From NCBI GenBank assembly GCA_964514395.1, contig CAZEQK010000015.1:7792-71791 (forward strand): a stretch of 64,000 bases of DNA, read 5' to 3'. The notes under the pieces were generated by a model. It was not told where the DNA came from and did no database searches. It saw only the letters and a program-made list of their open reading frames with translations. The translations under genes and the position numbers were made by a program. Positions 45,586 through 54,835 of this stretch are shown piece after piece. Within the stretch, counting starts at the first letter, position 1. Every line of letters starts with the position of its first letter. The DNA is from CAZEQK01 sp964514395. GTDB lineage: Bacteria; Bacillota; Bacilli; Tepidibacillales; Tepidibacillaceae.

Positions 45586-46800
45586 ATGATGGCATATAAA
45601 AAAGGAAAATTTTTGTTCACTTCTGAATCTGTTACAGAAGGTCATCCTGATAAAATTTGTGATCAGGTTTCAGATGCAATTTTAGACGCTATATTAGAAC
45701 AAGACCCTAATGCTAGAGTAGCTGCAGAGACTTCAGTAACTACTGGATTAGTTCTAGTAGCAGGAGAGATTACTACTACTTGCTACGTTGATATTCCAAA
45801 GGTAGTTAGGGAAACAATTAAAGAAATTGGCTACACAAGAGCAAAATATGGTTTTGATTCAGAGACATGCTCGGTGTTAACTTCAATTGATGAACAATCC
45901 CCAGATATAGCTATGGGAGTAAATAAAGCATTAGAAGCACGTGAAGGGCAGATGACTGACAATGAAATTGATGCTATTGGAGCGGGAGATCAGGGATTAA
46001 TGTTTGGTTTTGCGGTGAATGAAACCCCTGAACTGATGCCATTACCAATTTCATTGGCACATAAATTAGCACGTAGACTTTCCGAAATAAGAAAACAGGG
46101 TATTGTAAATTATCTACGTCCTGACGGAAAAACACAGGTAACGGTTGAGTATGATGGAGATAAACCGGTTAGGATTGATACGATTGTAGTTTCAACACAG
46201 CATGCCCATGATGTTATGTTGGAGCAAATTAAAAAGGATATCATTGAACACGTTATAAAGCCAATTGTTCCAACTGATTTATTAGATGAGAATACGAGAT
46301 ACCTTATCAACCCAACTGGTCGCTTCGTGATTGGTGGTCCACAGGGAGATGCTGGGTTAACAGGTCGAAAGATTATTGTTGATACTTATGGTGGATATGC
46401 TCGTCATGGCGGTGGAGCATTTTCTGGAAAAGATCCTACGAAGGTTGACCGATCAGCTGCATATGCTGCTCGTTATGTTGCAAAAAATATTGTTGCGGCA
46501 GGATTAGCTGATAAGTGTGAGGTTCAATTAGCATATGCAATTGGAGTTGCTCAACCTGTTTCCATTAATGTGGATACATTTGACACAGGTATTATCGAAG
46601 AAAGTGAATTGGTTCAATTGATTCGTAAACATTTTGATTTAAGACCAGCAGGAATAATAAAGGAATTGGATCTTCGCAGACCAATATACCGACAAACTGC
46701 AGCTTATGGACATTTCGGTAGAATTGATTTAGATTTACCATGGGAAAGAACAGATAAAGTGGAATTATTAAAAATGGATGCCCTTGAAAAGGTTAAGTAA
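45586..46800 (+). CDS. metK: S-adenosylmethionine synthetase MetK
   Basis: Makes S-adenosylmethionine from methionine and ATP. The 404-residue protein has FTSESVTEGHPDKICDQ near residue 12, the signature GAGDQGLMFG near residue 126 and GGGAFSGKDPTKVDRS near residue 275, with normal family length. The start is one of two adjacent ATG codons (45586 or 45589) after AAAGGGGG; a longer frame from 45538 adds an unrelated N-terminus. It is single-gene and controlled by the upstream S-box, closing a feedback loop on its own product. Confidence 0.98.
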   Translation: MMAYKKGKFLFTSESVTEGHPDKICDQVSDAILDAILEQDPNARVAAETSVTTGLVLVAGEITTTCYVDIPKVVRETIKEIGYTRAKYGFDSETCSVLTSIDEQSPDIAMGVNKALEAREGQMTDNEIDAIGAGDQGLMFGFAVNETPELMPLPISLAHKLARRLSEIRKQGIVNYLRPDGKTQVTVEYDGDKPVRIDTIVVSTQHAHDVMLEQIKKDIIEHVIKPIVPTDLLDENTRYLINPTGRFVIGGPQGDAGLTGRKIIVDTYGGYARHGGGAFSGKDPTKVDRSAAYAARYVAKNIVAAGLADKCEVQLAYAIGVAQPVSINVDTFDTGIIEESELVQLIRKHFDLRPAGIIKELDLRRPIYRQTAAYGHFGRIDLDLPWERTDKVELLKMDALEKVK

Positions 46801-46837
46801 ATAATATGCATTTTGCTTAGAAATGGCTTATAGATAC

Positions 46838-46872
46838 TAAAAGATCTACTAGAAATAGTAGCTCTTTTTTTT
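46838..46872 (+). terminator. terminator after metK
   Basis: AAAAGATCTACT and AGTAGCTCTTTT pair with one mismatch, followed by a long T tract. Confidence 0.9.
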
Positions 46873-46979
46873 TCGACAAAATTAGTCAAAATATAAAGAC
46901 ACATTGTGACAACATTTTTTATGTATTACAAGTAAAATACTTATAAATAGTAAGCTTGTATTATGAGAGGAGGGTAAAT

Positions 46980-47156
46980 ATGTTAGTACTAACAAAAAGA
47001 ACGGAGAAAAAAGACCCGAAACAAATAATAAGTATACGTATTGATCTAGAGCTACTTAACATGATTGATACTATCGCTATTGAAAGTAAATCAAACCGCA
47101 GTGCAGTAATTACTGAAGTGTTGGAAAAAGTTGTTCCCAAAATAAGAGTTATTTAG
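46980..47156 (+). CDS. ribbon-helix-helix (CopG-like) DNA-binding protein
   Basis: A 58-residue protein with the RHH pattern: basic lead, beta strand IISIRID, helix LELLNMIDTIAIES, then the turn SNRSAVITEVLEKVV. Such proteins bind DNA as dimers and are often repressors or antitoxins. No toxin gene is adjacent and it has its own terminator, so it is better read as a stand-alone regulator. GAGGAGGG precedes ATG 46980. Its target is unknown. Confidence 0.82.
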   Translation: MLVLTKRTEKKDPKQIISIRIDLELLNMIDTIAIESKSNRSAVITEVLEKVVPKIRVI

Positions 47157-47168
47157 GATAGTTTATTA

Positions 47169-47208
47169 AATAAATAATCTCCATTAACTGGAGATTATTT
47201 ATTTTTTA
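47169..47208 (+). terminator. terminator after the RHH gene
   Basis: AAATAATCTCCA and TGGAGATTATTT form a perfect 12-bp stem with a T tract. Confidence 0.92.
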
Positions 47209-47336
47209 GTAATCATATGAATAAAAATAGGTCAAAAGTACTATTATGTTTGTAGTTTTTAGTAAAGATAGATTACAGTTTATATTTACAAGATATGATA
47301 AGATAAAAACATTATAAGAAATAGGAGTAAATAACA

Positions 47337-48512
47337 TTGGAAAAGGAAATAGATGTTTCTGTTTTAGAAAAGATTTTAAAAAAGACAACAAGCTCAATAG
47401 AAAAGAGTAAAGAACAGATATTTGAGATCTCTGAGGATGCTAGAACTGAAAAGGAAAAGATTTTGATAAACTTAGACCATATTTCGAGAGAGATTAATAA
47501 GGTTATTGCTGATGTAGATAAGCTAGAAATAGAATATAATCGTTCAAGAAATAAACTTGTTATGGTTAGTAAGAATTTTAAAAATTATGCTGAAAAAGAC
47601 ATTCAGAAAGCATATGAAGATACGAATAAATTGCAAATTGATTTGTTTATGTCAAGAGAAAGAGAAGTGCATTTAAAAACGAGAAGAAATGAATTACAAA
47701 TGAGATTAAAGAATCTCGACATTACTATTGAACGTGCTGATGGGCTAATTACACAAATGGGCGTGGTCTTTAACTACTTAACAAATGATATTGCTAAATT
47801 TACAGAACTAGCAGAGTCAGCAAAGCTAAGACAAATGTTTGGACTTAAAATCATTCAAGCCCAAGAGGAAGAACGAAAACGTGTAGCTAGAGATATTCAC
47901 GATGGTCCTGCTCAATCAATGGCAAATGTGGTATTAAGAACAGAGATTGCAGAGCGTTTAATGAATAATCAGCAAAAAGAACTAGCAATTAAAGAACTAA
48001 AGGATTTAAAAACAATGATTAGGACAAGCTTGGCTGATGTTAGACAAATCATATTTGATCTTAGACCTATGGCACTTGACGATCTTGGTTTACTACCGAC
48101 ATTACGTAAGTATATTCCTGAGATAGCGAAAAGGGAGAATCTTAATATCGAATTAAATTTTTCTGGTAAAGAAAGAAGACTAGCTTCTGGAATGGAGGTT
48201 GCTATCTTTCGTTTGATTCAGGAGATATTAAATAACATAGTGAAGCATGCAAAAGCTGATTTAGTACAAGCAATGATTGAATATGGTGAAAAAAACATTA
48301 AGGTTATGGTTAAGGATAATGGTATAGGGTTTAAAGAAGAAGAAGTGATGCGTGATGAGAATAAGTTTGGCTTAATGGGGATGAAGGAACGAATCGAATT
48401 ACTTGAAGGAGAATTTGAAATTAATTCAAGTAAAAATATAGGTACAAAAATTACTTTTAGTATCCCAATAAATGAAAGCGAGGAAACAAGTGATGGATCA
48501 AACAAAAATTAA
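47337..48512 (+). CDS. degS: two-component sensor histidine kinase DegS
   Basis: Soluble cytoplasmic kinase of the DegS/DegU system, which governs exoenzymes, motility, competence and biofilm choices in Bacilli. The 391-residue protein begins with a long coiled-coil sensor domain (residues 10-165). A HisKA_3 domain follows, with phospho-acceptor His188 in ARDIHDGPAQSMAN, then a HATPase_c domain with EILNNIVKHAKA and KVMVKDNGIGF. No membrane segments are present, as expected for DegS. It starts at TTG 47337 with TAGGAG upstream, and degU begins inside its 3' end, so the pair is co-translated. Confidence 0.96.
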   Translation: MEKEIDVSVLEKILKKTTSSIEKSKEQIFEISEDARTEKEKILINLDHISREINKVIADVDKLEIEYNRSRNKLVMVSKNFKNYAEKDIQKAYEDTNKLQIDLFMSREREVHLKTRRNELQMRLKNLDITIERADGLITQMGVVFNYLTNDIAKFTELAESAKLRQMFGLKIIQAQEEERKRVARDIHDGPAQSMANVVLRTEIAERLMNNQQKELAIKELKDLKTMIRTSLADVRQIIFDLRPMALDDLGLLPTLRKYIPEIAKRENLNIELNFSGKERRLASGMEVAIFRLIQEILNNIVKHAKADLVQAMIEYGEKNIKVMVKDNGIGFKEEEVMRDENKFGLMGMKERIELLEGEFEINSSKNIGTKITFSIPINESEETSDGSNKN

Positions 48513-49191
48513 GGTCATGATTGCAGATGACCATCAACTTTTCCGAGAAGGATTAAAAAGAATTATTAATTTAGAAAATGATATGGAGGTTATTATTGAA
48601 GTTTCTGATGGACAAGGCGTTATCAATAATTATCTTGGCGTAATTCCAGATGTTATTCTAATGGATCTCAATATGCCAAATATGAACGGAGTTGAAGCTA
48701 CTAAAAAGATAAAACAGATGTATCCAGAATCAAAGGTACTGATATTATCTATCCATGATGACGAAGGGTATGTTTTTGAAACGTTACGTTCTGGGGCCTC
48801 TGGTTATTTGTTAAAGGATATGGATGCTGAGACGCTTGTAGAAGCTGTGAGGGAAGTAGCAAATGGCAGGGCTTATATTCACCCCCAAATTACAGGAAAA
48901 GTGATCGATGAATATCGTAGGCTTAGTAGTAAAGAGCAAAAAGATGGTTTCAGGGTTGAACCAGTATTTATCGATAAGGCGATTGATTGGCGATCAATTT
49001 TGACAAATCGAGAAATTGAGGTTTTGCAATTAATGTCTGAGGGTAATAGTAATAAATCAATAGGAGAAAAATTATACATAAGTGAGAAAACAGTAAAGAA
49101 TCATGTAAGTAGTATTCTTCAAAAGATGGATGTTCAAGATAGGACGCAAGCTGTTATTATGGCTGTGAAAAATGGTTGGGTAAATTTATAG
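48493..49191 (+). CDS. degU: response regulator DegU
   Basis: A 232-residue NarL-type regulator. The receiver domain has acidic Asp12 and Asp13, phospho-acceptor Asp58 in LMDLNMPNMNG and the GYLLKDM lysine segment. The C-terminal LuxR-type helix-turn-helix has LTNREIEVLQLMSEGNSNKSI and KTVKNHVSSILQKM. The linker contains the segment typical of DegU. ATG 48493 is chosen (GAGGA upstream); it overlaps degS by 20 bp. The Tad pilus locus follows and could be a target. Confidence 0.96.
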   Translation: MDQTKIKVMIADDHQLFREGLKRIINLENDMEVIIEVSDGQGVINNYLGVIPDVILMDLNMPNMNGVEATKKIKQMYPESKVLILSIHDDEGYVFETLRSGASGYLLKDMDAETLVEAVREVANGRAYIHPQITGKVIDEYRRLSSKEQKDGFRVEPVFIDKAIDWRSILTNREIEVLQLMSEGNSNKSIGEKLYISEKTVKNHVSSILQKMDVQDRTQAVIMAVKNGWVNL

Positions 49192-49238
49192 AACATTATA
49201 AAACATGATGACATATACTCTATTAAGGAGGGTGCATC

Positions 49239-49691
49239 ATGTTTTTTATATTTTATTTATGGGGAATTGTATTTTTAGTGGTTATCTTTTTAGGAATGGA
49301 AGTATATAAAAAAATAAAAAAAAGAGCAGATGGAAAGGTAAAATACCATTATTTTATTATTGTAAAAAATGGACAAGGAATGATTGAATGGTTGTTACGT
49401 TCTATCCATTTTGATAGCTGGGTGAAAGGGAAGAATATTAAAATATCAGTGTTTGATATTGGATCAAGTGATGAAAGCATAGAAATATTAAACATGCTAG
49501 CATATAACAATAAATATATTGATTATTTATATACATTTCAACCAAATATTTATCAAATCATAGGTAGTAAGGTTACTGAAAGTGAAAATAATGGTGAAAA
49601 GAAAATAATATTATATATATTTCCCCAAGACAAAAGAGCCAATGTAGTTGTTATAGAGGATATAAACGATTTGAAAGGAGAAATTTCCTAG
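49239..49691 (+). CDS. membrane-anchored protein of unknown function with glycosyltransferase-like motif
   Basis: A 150-residue protein with one N-terminal membrane helix (residues 3-22), a basic stop-transfer (KKIKKRADGK) and a cytoplasmic domain. The segment ISVFDIGSSDESIEILNML resembles the DxGSxDxS motif of GT2-type glycosyltransferases, but the domain is too short for a whole enzyme and no DXD metal motif is clear. I do not recognise the family. AAGGAGGG precedes the ATG. It lies between degU and the Flp pilin gene and may belong with either. Confidence 0.65.
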   Translation: MFFIFYLWGIVFLVVIFLGMEVYKKIKKRADGKVKYHYFIIVKNGQGMIEWLLRSIHFDSWVKGKNIKISVFDIGSSDESIEILNMLAYNNKYIDYLYTFQPNIYQIIGSKVTESENNGEKKIILYIFPQDKRANVVVIEDINDLKGEIS

Positions 49692-49859
49692 TCCAAAGGT
49701 TTTTTTTCACTATTTTTTTTTGTTTATTTTATTAAAAAGTGAGTAATTAACTAGGTGATATTAGGGATTACGGCTGATGAACAGTGGTTTTTTAAACTAT
49801 ATAATGAAAAACAAGGAATAAGGATATTGCAAAAAATAATTTCCAAGGAGGAACTGTTC

Positions 49860-50075
49860 ATGAAAGCATTGATGAAATTATGGGTGAAACAGAATCATGC
49901 TAGAAAGAATCTTAAGGAAAGAGTACAACAAGTTTTACATAATGAAAGAGGACAAGGTATGGTAGAATACGGACTTATTCTGGCATTAGTAGCGATTGTC
50001 GTGATTGTAATGTTAACTAATGTTGGAAACAGTCTTCTAGCAAAATTTACAGATATCAATAATAACCTGCAATAA
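49860..50075 (+). CDS. Flp/Fap-type pilin
   Basis: A 71-residue prepilin. After a basic leader the processing motif ERGQGMVEYGLILALVAIV is present, with the expected Gly before the cut, Glu at +5 (counting Gln as +1) and a hydrophobic helix, then a short polar tail. It would be cut by a prepilin peptidase and assembled by the Tad secretion system encoded downstream. ATG 49860 has AAGGAGG at 8 nt; a longer in-frame start at 49755 lacks such a site. The leader (about 30 residues) is rather long and very basic. Confidence 0.9.
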   Translation: MKALMKLWVKQNHARKNLKERVQQVLHNERGQGMVEYGLILALVAIVVIVMLTNVGNSLLAKFTDINNNLQ

Positions 50076-50128
50076 TTTATCATCTTTTTATACTAATCTT
50101 CATAATAAATAGCACTATCACCTTTTTT

Positions 50129-50165
50129 AAGGTCCTACTACGCCCCTAGTAGGGCCTTATTTTTA
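50129..50165 (+). terminator. terminator after the pilin gene
   Basis: AAGGTCCTACTA and TAGTAGGGCCTT form a stem with a T-rich tail. Partial termination here would give more pilin mRNA than assembly mRNA. Confidence 0.88.
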
Positions 50166-50211
50166 AAAAATCACTTGAACAAAACAGATTTGGATAGAGG
50201 AGCTGTAATGA

Positions 50212-50604
50212 ATGAAATGGTTGCAAAATAAAGAGAAAGGCCAATCCCTTGTAGAATTTACATTAGTGTTACCGATATTACTTATTTTGTTACTGGGGAT
50301 TGTAGTATTTGGGCAGATATTTTTCTCTTATATGGTGATACAAAACGCATCTCGGGATGCAGCTAGATATGGATCGGTAGGAGCTACTGATATAGAAATC
50401 AATCAAATCATTCAATCAAAAACAACCTCCTTAAATCAAGCCAATATAGCAGTAACAATTAACCCATCTCCAAGCTTAAGAAATCATGGTGAGCAAATAG
50501 AGGTCCAAGTCGGTTACAATGTTCCGTTGTTCACACCGATGTGGAGTAGTATATTACCAAATCCTTTTCCTATAACGGCAAAGACGGTGATGAGAATTGA
50601 GTAA
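50212..50604 (+). CDS. TadE-like pseudopilin
   Basis: A 130-residue TadE family protein: EKGQSLVEFTLVLPILLIL at the N-terminus is the pseudopilin processing and membrane motif with the conserved Glu, followed by an exported domain with ASRDAARYGSVGA. It is a minor component of the Flp/Tad pilus. GAGGAGCTG precedes the ATG. It overlaps the next gene by 8 bp. Confidence 0.9.
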   Translation: MKWLQNKEKGQSLVEFTLVLPILLILLLGIVVFGQIFFSYMVIQNASRDAARYGSVGATDIEINQIIQSKTTSLNQANIAVTINPSPSLRNHGEQIEVQVGYNVPLFTPMWSSILPNPFPITAKTVMRIE

Positions 50605-51496
50605 TGAGAAAGGAAATATTGCTGTACTACTAGTTTTGGTCATGCTGTTATTAATTGAAATGACAGCAATGGCTATAGACTTTGGAAACATATTTTTACA
50701 AGAACAAAAATTAAGCGATGCATTAGATGCGGCTGCTCTAGCTGGTGGGCAGGAACTACCAATAGACCCACAGCAAGCAATAAATATTGCTACTCAATAT
50801 GCAGTCAAAAATGGAGTTAATAATCCTGTTGTCATTGTAGACGCGACTCAAAATGAATTGATTGTAAATGGAACAAAGAATGTACCATTTTTCTTTGCTA
50901 AAGTATTTGGCTTTAATCAAAAAACTATTACTGCTTCATCAAAAGTGAAAATAAACCCTATTTCAAGTGGTACTGGATTTGTACCAATAGGAGTTGTAAA
51001 GCAAAATTTTATATATGGGGATATCTATAATTTAAAGTACGGTCCGCCTGGAAGTATTAACGGTAATTTTGGTGCACTAGATCTAGGTGGTTCTGGAGCT
51101 ACAATCTATAAGAATAACTTAATGTATGGCTATCAAGGTAAATTAGTAATTGGAATGAAGGTGCTAACAGAGCCAGGAAATATGTCTGGACCAACAAAAA
51201 CTGGAGTTGATTATCGACTAAGCTTAGATTCAGGGGATTATACATGTAGTAGTTATCTTACAGCAACTACAAATTGTAATCGGACATTATTAGTGCCTGT
51301 TATTGATAGTCTTGATGAAAATGGAACAGGTGAGGTTACCATTGTTGGATTTGCCGTTTTTTATCTAGAGGGTGTTACTGGTGGTGGAGAAAATTCCTAC
51401 ATTCAAGGACGTTTTCTTAAAATGGTTTATCCGGGAGATTGGGATGCATCAGGACAAAGTGATTCAGGGTTATATACAGAAAAATTGGTAAAGTAG
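50597..51496 (+). CDS. TadG-like protein (Tad pilus, Flp-associated)
   Basis: A 299-residue protein starting at TTG 50597 and overlapping the TadE gene. The N-terminal helix with NEKGNIAVLLVLVMLLLIE and the following AIDFGNIFLQEQKLSDALDAAALAGGQEL block are the Tad/TadG N-terminal domain. The extracellular remainder (residues 110-299) is Gly/Asn-rich and lacks a vWA MIDAS motif, unlike longer TadG proteins. Two cysteines in YTCSSYLTATTNCN may form a disulfide. It probably decorates or anchors the pilus. Confidence 0.82.
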   Translation: MSNEKGNIAVLLVLVMLLLIEMTAMAIDFGNIFLQEQKLSDALDAAALAGGQELPIDPQQAINIATQYAVKNGVNNPVVIVDATQNELIVNGTKNVPFFFAKVFGFNQKTITASSKVKINPISSGTGFVPIGVVKQNFIYGDIYNLKYGPPGSINGNFGALDLGGSGATIYKNNLMYGYQGKLVIGMKVLTEPGNMSGPTKTGVDYRLSLDSGDYTCSSYLTATTNCNRTLLVPVIDSLDENGTGEVTIVGFAVFYLEGVTGGGENSYIQGRFLKMVYPGDWDASGQSDSGLYTEKLVK

Positions 51497-51511
51497 TTAG
51501 GAGCGAGGAAT

Positions 51512-52228
51512 ATGAATGTTACCAATCGAAAACTATTTATCGTAGCTTTAATTTTTGCATTGATTGCAACGCTCATGCTATATTTCTATCTTACAAAATT
51601 AGAAGAAGATAGTAAAAGAAAAGAACCAACGACTGAGGTAATTGTAGCGAAGATGACAATACCAGTACGAACATTAATAACAAAGGACATGCTTCAAATA
51701 AAATTATATAGAACAGATTCCATGCCAGCTACAGTGTTTAAAAGTATGAATGAGGTTGTTGGTAAAATTGCAAAGGATACGATATATATAGGTGAACCGA
51801 TCATTCATGAACAAATTGCTGATAAAGTTTATCAAAAACTACATCTAGCATATACGATACCAAAGGGTTATCGAGCGATTACAGTACAATATAATCCTGT
51901 TATGGGTGTAGGGGGATTTATTCAGCCGGGAGATTATGTTGATATTATAGGAACCTTTACAAGTAATGAGAACTCTTTAAATCAGGATGTATCAAAATTA
52001 CTGTTGCAGAAAGTGCTTGTATTAGCAGTTGGAGAAAAAACAGATGTTGAGTTAACAAACGAGAAGAAGGATATAGGTACAATAACCTTAGCCGTACAAC
52101 CAAAGGAAGCAGAAAAGATTACATTTACCTCTGAAAAAGGTAGCATTAGATTGTTACTACGTCCAATTCATGAAGATAAAAGCTATACCACGACAGGAGC
52201 ATCAAAAGATAATATTTTAACACCATAG
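51512..52228 (+). CDS. cpaB: CpaB/RcpC pilus assembly protein
   Basis: A 238-residue protein with one N-terminal membrane helix, a SAF domain (VIVAKMTIPVRTLITKDMLQ near residue 45) and the RcpC/CpaB domain (VQYNPVMGVGGFIQPGDYVDII near residue 130). In Gram-negatives it stabilises the outer-membrane secretin; in this monoderm it likely works in the wall zone. AGGAGCGAGG precedes the ATG. It lies within the collinear Tad operon. Confidence 0.92.
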   Translation: MNVTNRKLFIVALIFALIATLMLYFYLTKLEEDSKRKEPTTEVIVAKMTIPVRTLITKDMLQIKLYRTDSMPATVFKSMNEVVGKIAKDTIYIGEPIIHEQIADKVYQKLHLAYTIPKGYRAITVQYNPVMGVGGFIQPGDYVDIIGTFTSNENSLNQDVSKLLLQKVLVLAVGEKTDVELTNEKKDIGTITLAVQPKEAEKITFTSEKGSIRLLLRPIHEDKSYTTTGASKDNILTP

Positions 52229-52241
52229 GGGGATATCCGAA

Positions 52242-53453
52242 ATGGCAGATGAGGTAATAAAAATATTAGTCGTAGATGATATTGAAGAAACGAGAATAAA
52301 TCTGCGGAAGGTTTTATCATTCGAAAATAGAATGGATGTTGTCGGTGAAGCTACCAATGGTTATGAAGCTATAGATATGGCATGTAAATATAAACCCGAC
52401 ATTATCCTTATGGATATAAATATGCCTGAGCTGGATGGAATTCAAGCAACGGAAAAAATAACCTCAAAATGTCCAAGTTCCTTAGTTATCGTTATCTCTG
52501 TACAAGGAGAAAGTGAATATTTGCGAAGGGCAATGCTAGCAGGTGCAAAGGAGTTTTTAATTAAACCATTTTCTCCAGATGAAATAAACCAAACTATAAT
52601 AAATGTTCACGAAAAAAACAAACAAAGAGCGGACCAAGTATATGCACATCAAGTACTAGGAAATGGCTATGTAGAAGCACCTAAGATAGTGACTATTTTT
52701 AGTGGTAAAGGAGGGGTAGGGAAAAGTCTTATCGCAACCAATTTAGCAGTAGGACTTAAAAAGAAACATAAAAGGGTAGTCATTCTTGATTTAGATTTAA
52801 TGTTTGGTGATGTGGCAGCACTATTTAATCTAAAGGTAAAAGAAACAATCTATCATGTAGCTCAGGAGTTAGATAAATTAGATAGTGATACGATTCTTCC
52901 ATTCTTAATTGAAACGAAATCAGGAATAAAAGTGTTGCCCGCACCTGTGAAACCAGAGCATAGTGAAATAATTACAGGGAAACATATTGAGAAAATTCTG
53001 CGCTTACTGAAGGGAAATTTTGATTATATTATTGTTGATACACCTTCTCTTTTAACAGATCCTGTTTTAGCCTTAGAGGTATCTGACCTTATATTAATGA
53101 TTAATACACTAAATATACCTGTATTAAGACATAACAGAACGGTAATTGATGTGATGAAAACACTCAATTTTCCTATTGATCGAATAAGGTTAGTCATTAA
53201 TAGGGCTAATCTTAATACAGGTGTTAAGCCTAAGGATATTAAGACAGCTTTAGGTATGGATGCATATAGATTATTACCAGAAGAAAAATATGTTGATATT
53301 TCCATTAACCAAGGAGAGCCGTTATTAATCCAAAAGCCGAATTACAGTTGGACGAGACAAATGAATAAATTAGTTATGCAAATTCTGGCAGAAGATAAAA
53401 GAAAGAGAATTAGCGGTTGGATTAATAAAATAAACAAGAATAAAAAGGCATAG
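52242..53453 (+). CDS. TadZ/CpaE: receiver domain plus MinD-like ATPase
   Basis: A 403-residue pilus-positioning ATPase. Residues 5-125 form a receiver domain with all phosphorylation residues present (Asp12, Asp13, Asp58 in LMDINMPELDG, Ser86, Lys108 in FLIKPF). Residues about 145-390 form a SIMIBI ATPase with the deviant Walker A KGGVGKS, followed by DLDLMFGDVA and VDTPSLL. Many TadZ receivers are degenerate, so this intact one may be phosphorylated. GGGGGAT lies before the ATG. It is collinear with cpaB and cpaF. Confidence 0.92.
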   Translation: MADEVIKILVVDDIEETRINLRKVLSFENRMDVVGEATNGYEAIDMACKYKPDIILMDINMPELDGIQATEKITSKCPSSLVIVISVQGESEYLRRAMLAGAKEFLIKPFSPDEINQTIINVHEKNKQRADQVYAHQVLGNGYVEAPKIVTIFSGKGGVGKSLIATNLAVGLKKKHKRVVILDLDLMFGDVAALFNLKVKETIYHVAQELDKLDSDTILPFLIETKSGIKVLPAPVKPEHSEIITGKHIEKILRLLKGNFDYIIVDTPSLLTDPVLALEVSDLILMINTLNIPVLRHNRTVIDVMKTLNFPIDRIRLVINRANLNTGVKPKDIKTALGMDAYRLLPEEKYVDISINQGEPLLIQKPNYSWTRQMNKLVMQILAEDKRKRISGWINKINKNKKA

Positions 53454-53467
53454 GTGGTGGATAAAAC

Positions 53468-54802
53468 ATGTCTTTATTAAAGAGGCTTCAGGACAAACAA
53501 ATATATGTAGAAGAGCAACCAAATGATAGAGCTATTAAACAGGGCGATCATAAGGAAATGATGATAAAAGAGGATCCTTTTATAGCATTAAAAGAACAAA
53601 TACATGAAAGAATTCTTGATGATCTAGGAAGTGAGGATCTAGATAGCGATATTAATAAGGATGAGGAAATTGAGAAAATTATTGAAGAAATGCTTTTAGA
53701 GGAGGAGGAACCACTAACAAGACAAGAAAGAGAAAAGATTACTAATGATATTCTAGCTGAAATAAAAGGATTTGGACCAATAGATACTCTGTTAAATGAT
53801 GAAGAAGTTTCAGAAGTGATGGTCAATAGTGTGAAGCAAGTTTATGTAGAAAAAAATGGGAAAATAGAAAGGACCCCAGTTCAATTTCGTGATGATGACC
53901 ATATTATGAGGATTATTGAAAAAATAGTTTCTCCTCTTGGTAGAAGAATCGATGAAAGTTCTCCAATGGTTGATGCTAGATTACCAGATGGTTCAAGGGT
54001 TAATGCAATTATTCCTCCATTAGCCATTAAGGGACCGACCATAACCATTCGAAAATTTGCAAAGGACCCATTTGAAATTAGTGATTTGATTAGGTTTGGG
54101 ACCTTAACAGAACAAATGGCAAGGTATTTAGAGGCTGCGGTGGAATCGAGATTAAATATTGTGGTATCTGGTGGTACAGGAAGTGGTAAAACAACTACAC
54201 TAAACGTATTATCTTCCTTCATTCCTTCAAATGAAAGAATTATTACGATTGAAGATGCTGCTGAGCTACAGCTTAGACAGGATCATGTTATCGCACTTGA
54301 AACTAGACCTCCTAATATAGAAGGAAAAGGTGTCATCACCATTAGGGATTTAGTTAAAAATAGTTTAAGAATGAGGCCAGACAGAATTGTTGTTGGTGAG
54401 GTAAGAAGTGGTGAAGCATTAGATATGCTTCAAGCTATGAATACAGGTCATGATGGTTCATTAACAACAGGACATGCCAATACTCCACGTGATATGTTAT
54501 CTAGATTAGAGACGATGGTGTTAATGGCAGGGATGGATTTACCAGTAAGGGCAATAAGAGAACAAATTGCTTCAGCGATAGATATTATTGTACAACAAAA
54601 TCGATTAAAGGATGGAACAAGAAAAATAACTCATATTACAGAAGTTTTAGGTATGGAAGGCGATATCATAACCATGCAAGATATCTTTACGTTCCAAAGT
54701 CCAGGTGGATTTAAACCAACTGGCATCGTACCTAAGACATTTGAAGAGATAAAAGATGCAGGTTTAAATATTACCACTGAATTATTTCAGTCATACGATT
54801 AG
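53468..54802 (+). CDS. cpaF: TadA/CpaF secretion ATPase
   Basis: A 444-residue hexameric motor ATPase of the VirB11/type II-IV secretion family that powers Flp pilin assembly. It has an acidic N-terminal region, GFGPIDTLLNDEEVSEVMVN near residue 100, Walker A SGGTGSGKTT near residue 234, Asp box EDAAELQL, the RPDRIVVGEVRSGEALDML segment and the His box NTGHDGSLTTGHAN. All catalytic motifs are intact. It is the only motor ATPase in the cluster, so no separate retraction ATPase is encoded. Confidence 0.96.
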   Translation: MSLLKRLQDKQIYVEEQPNDRAIKQGDHKEMMIKEDPFIALKEQIHERILDDLGSEDLDSDINKDEEIEKIIEEMLLEEEEPLTRQEREKITNDILAEIKGFGPIDTLLNDEEVSEVMVNSVKQVYVEKNGKIERTPVQFRDDDHIMRIIEKIVSPLGRRIDESSPMVDARLPDGSRVNAIIPPLAIKGPTITIRKFAKDPFEISDLIRFGTLTEQMARYLEAAVESRLNIVVSGGTGSGKTTTLNVLSSFIPSNERIITIEDAAELQLRQDHVIALETRPPNIEGKGVITIRDLVKNSLRMRPDRIVVGEVRSGEALDMLQAMNTGHDGSLTTGHANTPRDMLSRLETMVLMAGMDLPVRAIREQIASAIDIIVQQNRLKDGTRKITHITEVLGMEGDIITMQDIFTFQSPGGFKPTGIVPKTFEEIKDAGLNITTELFQSYD

Positions 54803-54835
54803 AATTTTAATAATCTATTAAGTGGGGATAAGATT

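Noticed and set aside
46980..47156. Toxin-antitoxin pair based on the RHH protein
   Set aside because: No toxin-like gene is adjacent; the gene is followed at once by a strong terminator.
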